Shown: piece by piece, positions 33,473 through 40,793 of the stretch | Numbering within the stretch: the first letter of the stretch is position 1 | Layout: every line of letters starts with the position of its first letter | Source: CAZEPT01 sp964626965 | GTDB lineage: Bacteria > Patescibacteriota > Minisyncoccia > Phycocordibacterales > UBA9973 | NCBI GenBank assembly: GCA_964626965.1 | Contig: CAZVHB010000002.1 | Span: 1-64,000, forward strand | Direction of reading: 5' to 3' | Length of the DNA stretch: 64,000 nucleotides | Notes under the pieces: model-generated | What the model saw: only the letters and a program-made list of their open reading frames with translations | Databases searched by the model: none | Told to the model about the DNA's origin: nothing | Program-made: the position numbers and the translations under genes

Positions 33473-33631
33473 GAAGACTCTCTCCTTACAGGAGCAGTAC
33501 ACCTTTTCCTGTTTTGTCGGATTAAAATCCTCAAAACATGGAAAAGCTTTTCGAGTCCCACACACGACTCAAGCAGTTGAGTCGTTCTCGGGTACAAATT
33601 AAAAAACCTCATAAAGAGGTTTTTTAATTTG
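33473..33631 (-). repeat. tRNA 3'-flank structured element (Leu locus)
   Basis: Read on the tRNA strand directly after tRNA-Leu: a terminator hairpin; an inverted copy of the acceptor 3' strand (33587-33593); a hairpin with 8-bp stem and loop ACTGCT (33564-33585); an inverted copy of the T-arm (TGGGACTCGAA); then a three-way junction. In that junction P1 is GGGACTC/GAGTCTT (33553-33559 / 33474-33480), P2 is GCTTTTCC/GGAAAAGG with an inner TGTTTTG/CAAAACA stem, and P3 is CTCC/GGAG with loop TGTAA. Related elements follow tRNA-Tyr, tRNA-Lys and tRNA-Trp. Confidence 0.75.
33601..33626. terminator. Terminator after tRNA-Leu
   Basis: The stem AAAAAACCTC / GAGGTTTTTT (33601-33610 / 33617-33626) with A and T tracts. 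It is the tip of the larger inverted repeat in which the tRNA 3' end pairs with its inverted copy. Confidence 0.8.
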
Positions 33632-33714
33632 TGCCCGAGGTGGGACTCGAACCCACACGGCATTGCTGCCTGGGGATTTTAAGTCCCCTATGTCTACCAT
33701 TCCATCACTCGGGC
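33632..33714 (-). tRNA. tRNA-Leu (anticodon TAA)
   Basis: An 83-nt tRNA with acceptor GCCCGAG/CTCGGGC, anticodon loop CTTAAAA and a long variable arm typical of tRNA-Leu. The T-arm is GTGGG TTCGAGT CCCAC. CCA is not encoded. It is downstream of tRNA-Cys in a two-tRNA unit. Confidence 0.95.
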
Positions 33715-33740
33715 AAGTGATTTAGTCACAGGTATAACTG

Positions 33741-33815
33741 TGGAGACCCAGGGCGGAATCGGACCGCCGTATAAGAGTTTTGCAGACTCTTGCCTTACCA
33801 CTTGGCGACTGGGTC
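33741..33815 (-). tRNA. tRNA-Cys (anticodon GCA)
   Basis: A cloverleaf with acceptor GACCCAG/CTGGGTC, anticodon loop CTGCAAA, discriminator U73 (a Cys identity element) and an encoded CCA end (complement at 33741-33743). It is the only tRNA in the window with CCA encoded and the only one without partial copies beside it. Confidence 0.95.
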
Positions 33816-33854
33816 GTGTGTAAATAATTCTAATTCTTTACATAAGAAGTAAAA

Positions 33855-34199
33855 CTATTCACTTATCTTATCATCTTTTAGCTCTTTTGATAACTCATCG
33901 AGTCTCAATCTATTTTTCTCACCAGTATCAATCACAAACTCGAGAAAAGGGGATTTGAGGTGAGGGACTTTCTTTCTCATGTACTGTTTGATATGAGCGC
34001 CGTTTCGAGTGAGGAAAAATCTGACGGCTTCTTCTTTACTTTCTGGGAGGACTGTCACGTATACGATTCCTGCATTCATTTTGTCAGAGAGCGTAACACG
34101 AGTGACGGAAATAAGTGCATCTTTATTACTCTCTTTTTCGATATACGTCGCAACAACTTTCCTGACCTCTTCTTCGACTCTATTTTTTCTTTCAATCAT
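33855..34199 (-). CDS. rbfA: Ribosome-binding factor A
   Basis: A KH-type 30S maturation factor. It has IERKNRVEEEVRKVVATYI, SVTRVTLSDKMNAGIVYVTVLP and VPHLKSPFLEFVIDTGEKNRLRLDEL, all typical. At 114 aa it is normal length. It follows infB by 3 nt, the usual arrangement. Confidence 0.92.
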   Translation of the reverse strand: MIERKNRVEEEVRKVVATYIEKESNKDALISVTRVTLSDKMNAGIVYVTVLPESKEEAVRFFLTRNGAHIKQYMRKKVPHLKSPFLEFVIDTGEKNRLRLDELSKELKDDKISE

Positions 34200-34202
34200 A
34201 AA

Positions 34203-35714
34203 TTAGTCAGTTACTTCATTAATCGCTTCTAAAATATCACGTTCTTCAATAGAACACTTTGCTTCGACGAGTATTCCGCATTCTATTGGTGCATCAAGCT
34301 GTTTCATTTTAATTTTGTTGTGTTGGAGTTCAGTTATTTTTCCACGACCGATTTCAACCTCTTCTCGCATAATTCGAATTGTATTACCTTGAGTAAGCGT
34401 ACCGTCTGTAACTTTACACCCGAGAACGTATTTGTCTTTTACTTGACTAAAGAGTTTAATCACGCGAGCAACACCCTGTTTCTCGATTGTCGTAATACGA
34501 GGTCTTTTTTCTTCTATGAGTTCTTGAAGTTCATCAGAGATTTTGTAGATAATAGGGAAGTTGATGATACGAGCTTTGACTTGGTCATTAAGTATGCGAG
34601 CATTGTTTTCAATACCAACATTAAACCCAATGATGATAATCTCAGGATCTGTTTCAACCATACGAATATCTTTCTCGCTAATCACACCAACTTCTTCTTT
34701 GATGAATTTAAATTTTACATTGTCGAGCTCAATCCGAGTAAGTTCTTGCTTGACAGCTTCGCTTGTTCCACCAGCGTCAGTTTTGATGATAAGTGGTATG
34801 ACATAGACATCTTGCGCATGCTCTACATGTTTTTGAGTTTGACTTTGTCCGAGTTTGTTTTTCTCATCAAGGATGTATTTCTCGGCATCTTTTTTGTTTT
34901 TAAAAACCATGGCAAATGCGCCGACTTGAGGCAGGTCAGAAAATCCTGTGATAGTCACAGGAGTAGAGCAGGGTGCGCTCTGTATCGCAACACCTTGAAA
35001 GTTTTCCATAATACGAGTTGGCGCAGAAGCTGTTTCTGTTGCAACAAATGACCCCTTTTCCAAAACACCGTCTTTGATGATGATCGTTGCAATGACGCCT
35101 CGTTTTGCATCACGGTGAGATTCAATAACGATTCCGATAGGGTCCGTTTTGGTATCCGTGGTGAGTTCGTTGAGGTCAGTTGCAAGAAGAATAAGGTCAA
35201 GAAGATGGTCAACATTCGTTCCAGCTTTTGCAGAGATTTCTGCATAGGGAATATCACCTCCATATCCTTCAAGGTAGACACCTTTTTCCACCAGGTCATT
35301 TTTTACTTTTTCTATTTGTGCGCCTGGTTTATCTATTTTATTGATTGCAACAATGTAGGGAATCTTTGCATCAAGAATTGTCTTGAGAGCTTCGAGTGTC
35401 TGTGCTTTGACTGAGTCTTCAGCTGAAACAACGAGTACTGCGATATCAGCTATCTGTGCACCACGTTCACGCATACCAGAAAAAGCAGCATGACCTGGAG
35501 TGTCGACAAAGGTGATGTGGCGCATTTCTCCAGTTTCATCTTTGTGAGTTATTTCATATGCAGACAAATGCTGGGTTATTCCACCAGCTTCTCCTCCGAC
35601 AATATTTGATTTTCTAATGTAGTCAAGGAGTGTAGATTTTCCATGATCAATATGACCCATTATGACGACAACCGGTGGTCGCTTTACAAGATTTTTACCT
35701 GATTGTGTACTCAT
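34203..35714 (-). CDS. infB: Translation initiation factor IF-2, short form
   Basis: A GTPase that brings initiator tRNA to the 30S subunit. The G1 motif is GHIDHGKS (20-27), with FVDTPGHAAF and NKIDKP for G3 and G4, followed by the domain II-IV region (VGIENNARILNDQVKARI). At 503 aa it lacks the long N-terminal domains of E. coli IF-2; the protein begins almost at the G domain. It overlaps the DUF4446 gene (ATGA) and precedes rbfA. Confidence 0.96.
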   Translation of the reverse strand: MSTQSGKNLVKRPPVVVIMGHIDHGKSTLLDYIRKSNIVGGEAGGITQHLSAYEITHKDETGEMRHITFVDTPGHAAFSGMRERGAQIADIAVLVVSAEDSVKAQTLEALKTILDAKIPYIVAINKIDKPGAQIEKVKNDLVEKGVYLEGYGGDIPYAEISAKAGTNVDHLLDLILLATDLNELTTDTKTDPIGIVIESHRDAKRGVIATIIIKDGVLEKGSFVATETASAPTRIMENFQGVAIQSAPCSTPVTITGFSDLPQVGAFAMVFKNKKDAEKYILDEKNKLGQSQTQKHVEHAQDVYVIPLIIKTDAGGTSEAVKQELTRIELDNVKFKFIKEEVGVISEKDIRMVETDPEIIIIGFNVGIENNARILNDQVKARIINFPIIYKISDELQELIEEKRPRITTIEKQGVARVIKLFSQVKDKYVLGCKVTDGTLTQGNTIRIMREEVEIGRGKITELQHNKIKMKQLDAPIECGILVEAKCSIEERDILEAINEVTD

Positions 35715-36157
35715 AGGACACTCTTTTCTAGTACTGCTTTTTCTTCAGTGGTGAGTTCATATTCACTTTGCCCGTTCTTGATAGGCTTTGCAAAAATACT
35801 TGTTCGATCACGTGCAAAAAGCGTCGAGATGACTACTCCATTTTTCTCATCATTAATAAAGGCAGTTGCGAAACTCTGATTTGACCCCTGATCAGCGAAA
35901 GGATTGAAGCGGACTGTTTCAACACTTCTGATAGATTTTTTGAGTCTTGATTCAAGTTCTGTGTTTTTCTGCACGAGGGTCTGATTTTCTTTTTCTATTT
36001 GGTCCATTTTATGGAGGACGTTTACAATTGTCTTTTCGAGACTTTTACCATTGGAACCATGCATAAAACGGCGAATACGGACTTCGCTTATTGTGTTCCA
36101 AATAATGAGGATGAGGCCCAGTGAAAGGGCTATGTAGAGGAGGGTAGTTGTCATCAT
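35711..36157 (-). CDS. DUF4446-like membrane-anchored protein
   Basis: A 148-aa protein with one N-terminal membrane helix (about 4-20), a coiled-coil region (LEKTIVNVLHKMDQIEKENQTLVQKNTEL) and a C-terminal domain with ETVRFNPFADQGSNQSFATAFINDEKNGVVISTLFARDRTSIFAKPI. The latter matches my memory of DUF4446, function unknown. Its TGA stop overlaps the infB start, so translation is coupled to IF-2. Confidence 0.8.
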   Translation of the reverse strand: MMTTTLLYIALSLGLILIIWNTISEVRIRRFMHGSNGKSLEKTIVNVLHKMDQIEKENQTLVQKNTELESRLKKSIRSVETVRFNPFADQGSNQSFATAFINDEKNGVVISTLFARDRTSIFAKPIKNGQSEYELTTEEKAVLEKSVL

Positions 36158-36221
36158 ATACTAAAAAATATATACTATAAAAGGATTTTTTGCAATGTTC
36201 AAGATGTACCCCCTTGTTGCT

Positions 36222-36346
36222 GTCATACCGGGCTTGACCCGGTATCCAGGTAATAAAAATGAACATTAAGACAATATTCTGGATTCCGGATCGAGTACCC
36301 CAGGGCATACTCTCTTGCAGAGCAATTCACCTCATCCGGAATGACA
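36222..36346. repeat. TCCGGA-type palindromic repeat, copy 5, with 37-nt insertion
   Basis: The left arm 36222-36249 is a CCGGGC...GACCCGG variant. The right arm (36279-36295 plus 36333-36346) is split by the same 37-nt segment found in copy 2 (36296-36332, starting TACCCCAGGGCATACTC). The right end supplies a spurious ATG (36341) upstream of the cysteine desulfurase gene. Confidence 0.82.
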
Positions 36347-36358
36347 AAACACAAAAAC

Positions 36359-37576
36359 ATGTTTAAATTCACAAAACCAAACAAAAGAATATACCTCGAT
36401 TACGCTTCAAGCACCCCCATCGATGGGAGTGTTTTAAAGGTGCTTTCATACGTACAGGAGACCATTTTTGGGAATGCCAGTGGAGTCCACAAAGAAGGAG
36501 TTCAAGCGAGTATCCTACTCGAGAACGCACGAACAATCATTGCAAAAAGTATTGGCGCTCATGCTGATGAAATCATCTTTACTGGAGGCGGAACTGAATC
36601 AGACAACTTGGCAGTCCTTGGAGTACTCAATTCATTCAGACATACTCATCCTGACAAAACAGCGCACATCATCGTGAGTGAGATAGAACACCCAGCAATC
36701 TTTGAATTAGCACAGTACGTGCAGATATGTAACATGGCTGAAGTTTCGTATGCACCAGTTACTGAAGACGGGATTCTTGATCTTGATGAATTTAAAAAAC
36801 TCCTTCGCGTCGAAACTATTTTTGTTTCCGTGATGCATGCAAATAATGAAATCGGCACCATTCAACCGATTAAAGAAATAGCAAAACTTATTCGTCATCA
36901 CAAAAAACACAAAGAAGAAGATGAGACGTACAGAAACTATCCATACTTTCACACTGACGCGTGTCAGTCTTTTGTTTATGAAAAAATTGGCGTGGAACAA
37001 CTCGGAGTAGACCTACTCACCATAAACAGTTCAAAAATCTACGGACCAAAAGGTGCCGGCGCTCTGTTTATAAAGCGTGGAACAAAAATAGATTCTATAC
37101 TCATTGGTGGCTCACAAGAGCGCAACCTCCGCGCCGGCACCGAAAATGTCCCACTTATTTCAGCATTTAATACAGCAGTAGAGATAAACGAAAGTCTCAA
37201 AGAAAAAGAAGGTGAAAGATTAGCAGAACTTCGCGACTACTTTATAAAAGAGCTCGAACAAAATTTTGAAATCAAAGTACATGGAAGCAAGACAGAGCGA
37301 CTCTCAAACAACATCAACGTCTCATTCATCGGTTATCAGAGCGAACAAATCGTCATCTATCTCGACGCACAAGGTGTTGCTGTCTCCGAAAAGTCTGCCT
37401 GCAAAGCCGACAGTGGGGAAGTATCACATGTTTTGAAAGCACTTTACGAAGGTAAAGCTGATGTACTCAACTACGGCTCTGTCCGTTTTTCTCTTGGCCG
37501 TCAGACAACAAAACGGGATTTGGATGTGGTGATAAAGAAATTAAAAGATATTTTAAAATTACTGCAGAAAAATTAA
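36359..37576 (+). CDS. Cysteine desulfurase (NifS/IscS family)
   Basis: A PLP enzyme that takes sulfur from cysteine for Fe-S clusters or tRNA thiolation. It has YLDYASSTPID, GGGTESDNLAVLG, SEIEHPAI, MHANNEIGTIQPI, the PLP lysine in NSSKIYGPKG and the catalytic Cys in SEKSACKAD. The start is ATG 36359 (MFKFTKPNKR). The upstream in-frame ATG at 36341 is part of the palindromic repeat. No iscU or tRNA thiolase gene is adjacent, so the sulfur acceptor is unknown. Confidence 0.9.
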   Translation: MFKFTKPNKRIYLDYASSTPIDGSVLKVLSYVQETIFGNASGVHKEGVQASILLENARTIIAKSIGAHADEIIFTGGGTESDNLAVLGVLNSFRHTHPDKTAHIIVSEIEHPAIFELAQYVQICNMAEVSYAPVTEDGILDLDEFKKLLRVETIFVSVMHANNEIGTIQPIKEIAKLIRHHKKHKEEDETYRNYPYFHTDACQSFVYEKIGVEQLGVDLLTINSSKIYGPKGAGALFIKRGTKIDSILIGGSQERNLRAGTENVPLISAFNTAVEINESLKEKEGERLAELRDYFIKELEQNFEIKVHGSKTERLSNNINVSFIGYQSEQIVIYLDAQGVAVSEKSACKADSGEVSHVLKALYEGKADVLNYGSVRFSLGRQTTKRDLDVVIKKLKDILKLLQKN

Positions 37577-37612
37577 GTTGATATTGAATTGCACACATGT
37601 AATAATATACAC

Positions 37613-37975
37613 ATGATGATCTTCAAGAAAATTATTACTGGATTTTTAGCACTTTTTTATATTGCAAGTCTCTATACGGTTATAAAAGTATTAGGATTTC
37701 CAATGTATTGCGACGATGGTTCATGTATCATCCAGATATACAGTGTATTATTTATTCCAATAATACTTTTCTTATTATGGAAACCAGCTTCGAGAAAAAC
37801 TCTTAAGCATATTCTCTACACACTTGGATTTGGTTTACTCTACGGAGGATTATTTATTGGTTTTTCTGTATTAAGTATAAAAATGCATATATTCCAGAAA
37901 CAAAATACATCTACTCGAGCAATTGTTACATGCCCAACTGGTACATACAGTTTCCAGACAAATACATGTAATTAG
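37613..37975 (+). CDS. Hypothetical membrane protein (120 aa)
   Basis: I do not recognise this protein. It has three hydrophobic segments (about 5-23, 38-52, 62-85) and Cys residues in the loop MYCDDGSCIIQ and at the C-terminus (CPTGTYSFQTNTCN), which may be extracytoplasmic. ATG 37613 follows a TAATAT box (37603-37608) closely. A terminator follows at 37993. Confidence 0.6.
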   Translation: MMIFKKIITGFLALFYIASLYTVIKVLGFPMYCDDGSCIIQIYSVLFIPIILFLLWKPASRKTLKHILYTLGFGLLYGGLFIGFSVLSIKMHIFQKQNTSTRAIVTCPTGTYSFQTNTCN

Positions 37976-37992
37976 ATAAAAAATAATTTCTC

Positions 37993-38030
37993 AAAATAAC
38001 CACTGCTTTATCGGTGGTTATTTTTATTTT
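37993..38030 (+). terminator. Rho-independent terminator
   Basis: The stem AAAATAACCAC / GTGGTTATTTT (37993-38003 / 38014-38024) followed by a T-rich tract. Confidence 0.8.
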
Positions 38031-38117
38031 CCCAACTTGACGCATATGCTATACTAGAGAAGTAAAGAAACAACTGATTTTGTCTGTATTTTCCTTTATA
38101 ATTAAACATTATTTTAT

Positions 38118-40793
38118 ATGCCTCCATTTAACCAATTTACAACTAAAGCAAAAGAAGCTATCCGCCGGTCTCACGAACTGGCTATTGAACGTGGGCAGAA
38201 CCACGTAAACAGTATCCACATGCTCGCAGCACTCATCTTGCAAGATGAGTCTATTGTCATTTCAATTTTGGAAAAACTCGAAATCGATGTTCAGCTTTTA
38301 ACAGATTCAATTCTCGAGAGTATCGAAAACCCAGAACAACGCACAACACTATCACAGTCATACCAAATGTACCTCACACCGGACCTCGCGAACGTCATCG
38401 AGCAATCGACCAAAGACGCGGCGATTATGAAAGATGAATTTGTTTCAACTGAACACATGCTCATTGCACTCCTCGAAGTCCAATCTCCGGCACAAGAAAT
38501 CTTGAAACGATTCCGTCTCACCAAAGACCAAGTCATGAGTGTTGTGGAGGAAATTCGTGAACAAGCAACACCTCACGCAAGTGGTGACAAGAAATACCGT
38601 ATGATCGGTAAATACACTCGCAACCTCACACAGATGGCGAAACAAGATAAACTTGATCCAGTTATCGGTCGCGACACTGAGATCATGCGCATTATGCAAA
38701 TACTCTCTCGTCGTACTAAAAACAATCCAATCCTCATCGGTGAAGCTGGAACAGGGAAGACCGCTATTGTTGAAGGACTCGCTATTCGTATATCAAAAGG
38801 CGATGTTCCAGAATCTCTCAAAAACAAAGAGCTCGTTTCGCTTGACCTCGGACTCCTCGTCGCCGGAACAAAATACCGTGGAGAATTTGAAGACCGCCTG
38901 AAAGCAATCATGAAAGAGATAGAACGCTCTGAAGGCTCGATCATTGTCTTTATTGATGAAATCCATACCCTCGTTGGTGCAGGTGCAGGAGAAGGCTCTT
39001 TTGATGCAGCAAATATGCTCAAGCCGGCTCTGTCTCGCGGTGAATTTCGCGCAATCGGGGCAACAACTATTAAAGAGTACCAAAAACACATCGAAAAAGA
39101 TCCAGCACTCGCACGACGTTTCCAGCCTGTCTATGTTGAGGAACCAAGCGTCGAAGACGCAGTGGCAATTCTTCGTGGACTCAAAGAAAAGTACGAGATT
39201 TTTCATGGTGTCCACATAACCGACGATGCGATCGTCTCAGCGGTCAGTCTCTCTTCTCGTTATATCACAAACAGATATCTTCCTGACAAAGCGGTAGATT
39301 TGATCGATGAAGCATCTTCAATGTTGCGCCTATCACTCGAAAACAAACCAGCACCACTCGAAGAAGCATATCGAAAAATCATGCGATATGAAATAGAAAA
39401 AGAAGCGATGAAAAAAGAAGTTGAAATGCATGACTCAAAAGAAACAAAACTTCGTATCAAAGAAATCGAAAAAGAAATCGCTAACATCCAAGAAAAGACG
39501 AGCGAGCTCTCTTTAAAGTGGCAAAATGAAAAAGATCTCGTTGATGGTATTCGGACCATTAAAAAAGAAATAGAGAGTCTCAAACTCGATGCAGAGAACG
39601 CCGAAATGCGTGTAGATCTCGCACGTGCTGCAGAGATCCGCTATGGCTCGCTTCCACATCTTCAAAAAGATCTCCAGACAAAAATGCTCCGCCTCAAGAA
39701 ACTCCAAAAATCACGCCGTGTTTTGAAAGAAGAAATCACCAGTGAAGATATCGCCGAAGTAGTTGCACGTTGGACCGGAGTTCCGCTCACTCGGATGCTT
39801 GAAGAAGAACGAGCAAAACTCTCTCGTATGGAAGAAGAACTCAAACGCCGTGTTATCGGACAAAACGAAGCAATTGAAAAAGTTGCGGCAGTAGTTCGCC
39901 GTTCACGTGCGGGAATCTCTGATCCAAATAAACCAATCGGTTCATTTATTTTCTTGGGTCCTACAGGAGTTGGAAAGACAGAACTCACCAAAGCACTCGC
40001 TGAGTTTATGTTCGACGATGAGAAATCTCTCATCCGCGTAGACATGAGTGAATACATGGAACGTCACGCCATTTCAAAACTGATCGGTTCTCCTCCAGGC
40101 TATGTCGGCCATGATGAATCAGGACAACTCACCGAGCAAGTCCGTCACCGGCCATACAGTGTCGTTCTCTTTGATGAAATAGAAAAAGCACACCCAGAAG
40201 TATTCAACCTCCTCCTTCAGGTGCTTGATGATGGACGACTTACCGACAGTAAAGGACGCGTGGTGAATTTCAAAAACACGATCATCATTATGACCTCGAA
40301 CCTCGGTTCTGAATTCATCCAAAAAATGGAGACAATTGGCTTTACCCAAAATGAAAAGAGTGGCTATGAGCAAATGAAAGACAAAGTGATGGAATCTCTC
40401 AAAAACTTCTTCCGTCCAGAATTCCTCAACCGTGTTGATGAAGTCGTCCTCTTTGATGTCCTTTCAAAAGAGATGCTCCAAAATATCGTTTCTATTCGTG
40501 TGAGCACCGTCGCAAAGAGACTCAAAGAGAAAGGAGTCGAGCTCGTCGTATCAGACGAAGCACTTGTACATCTTGCGACACTCGGCTATGACCCTCACTT
40601 TGGTGCACGACCACTCAATAGACTCATTCAAACAAAAATCCTTAATCCTGTTGCAAACTTTATTTTAGGTAAAGGAGTAGCGAAAGGGGATATCGTCTAT
40701 GTCTCTATGAAAAACAATGAACTGTTTGTTGAAATGAAACGAGAGAAAATTGCTCGGGTAAAAAAGACCACCGAGACCCAAGTGAATGCTTAA
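38118..40793 (+). CDS. ClpB/ClpC-type AAA+ chaperone ATPase
   Basis: An Hsp100 protein: an N-terminal Clp-N double repeat (1-145), a first AAA+ module (Walker A GEAGTGKT; EYQKHIEKDPALARRFQPV), a long coiled-coil middle domain (about 400-535) and a second AAA+ module (Walker A GPTGVGKT, SPPGYVGHDESGQL). The long middle domain is ClpB-like (disaggregase). However, the second module has METIGFTQNE where ClpC proteins carry a ClpP-docking loop (VGF/IGF type). It may therefore work with ClpP; no clpP is in the window. 891 aa. Confidence 0.92.
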   Translation: MPPFNQFTTKAKEAIRRSHELAIERGQNHVNSIHMLAALILQDESIVISILEKLEIDVQLLTDSILESIENPEQRTTLSQSYQMYLTPDLANVIEQSTKDAAIMKDEFVSTEHMLIALLEVQSPAQEILKRFRLTKDQVMSVVEEIREQATPHASGDKKYRMIGKYTRNLTQMAKQDKLDPVIGRDTEIMRIMQILSRRTKNNPILIGEAGTGKTAIVEGLAIRISKGDVPESLKNKELVSLDLGLLVAGTKYRGEFEDRLKAIMKEIERSEGSIIVFIDEIHTLVGAGAGEGSFDAANMLKPALSRGEFRAIGATTIKEYQKHIEKDPALARRFQPVYVEEPSVEDAVAILRGLKEKYEIFHGVHITDDAIVSAVSLSSRYITNRYLPDKAVDLIDEASSMLRLSLENKPAPLEEAYRKIMRYEIEKEAMKKEVEMHDSKETKLRIKEIEKEIANIQEKTSELSLKWQNEKDLVDGIRTIKKEIESLKLDAENAEMRVDLARAAEIRYGSLPHLQKDLQTKMLRLKKLQKSRRVLKEEITSEDIAEVVARWTGVPLTRMLEEERAKLSRMEEELKRRVIGQNEAIEKVAAVVRRSRAGISDPNKPIGSFIFLGPTGVGKTELTKALAEFMFDDEKSLIRVDMSEYMERHAISKLIGSPPGYVGHDESGQLTEQVRHRPYSVVLFDEIEKAHPEVFNLLLQVLDDGRLTDSKGRVVNFKNTIIIMTSNLGSEFIQKMETIGFTQNEKSGYEQMKDKVMESLKNFFRPEFLNRVDEVVLFDVLSKEMLQNIVSIRVSTVAKRLKEKGVELVVSDEALVHLATLGYDPHFGARPLNRLIQTKILNPVANFILGKGVAKGDIVYVSMKNNELFVEMKREKIARVKKTTETQVNA

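Noticed and set aside
33473..33631. Integron attC site as explanation of the tRNA-flank elements
   Set aside because: No integron-type core sites (RYYYAAC) or integrase are seen, and the arms follow the neighbouring tRNA sequence instead of a cassette pattern.
34320..35051. 243-aa plus-strand open frame opposite infB
   Set aside because: It lies wholly antisense to a clear IF-2 gene, and its translation is Phe/Asn-rich as expected of a shadow frame.
36341..36358. ATG 36341 as the cysteine desulfurase start
   Set aside because: This ATG belongs to the end of a palindromic repeat; ATG 36359 gives the normal N-terminus.
38573..39091. 172-aa minus-strand open frame opposite the Clp ATPase
   Set aside because: Antisense to conserved AAA+ sequence; Ser/Arg-rich shadow.
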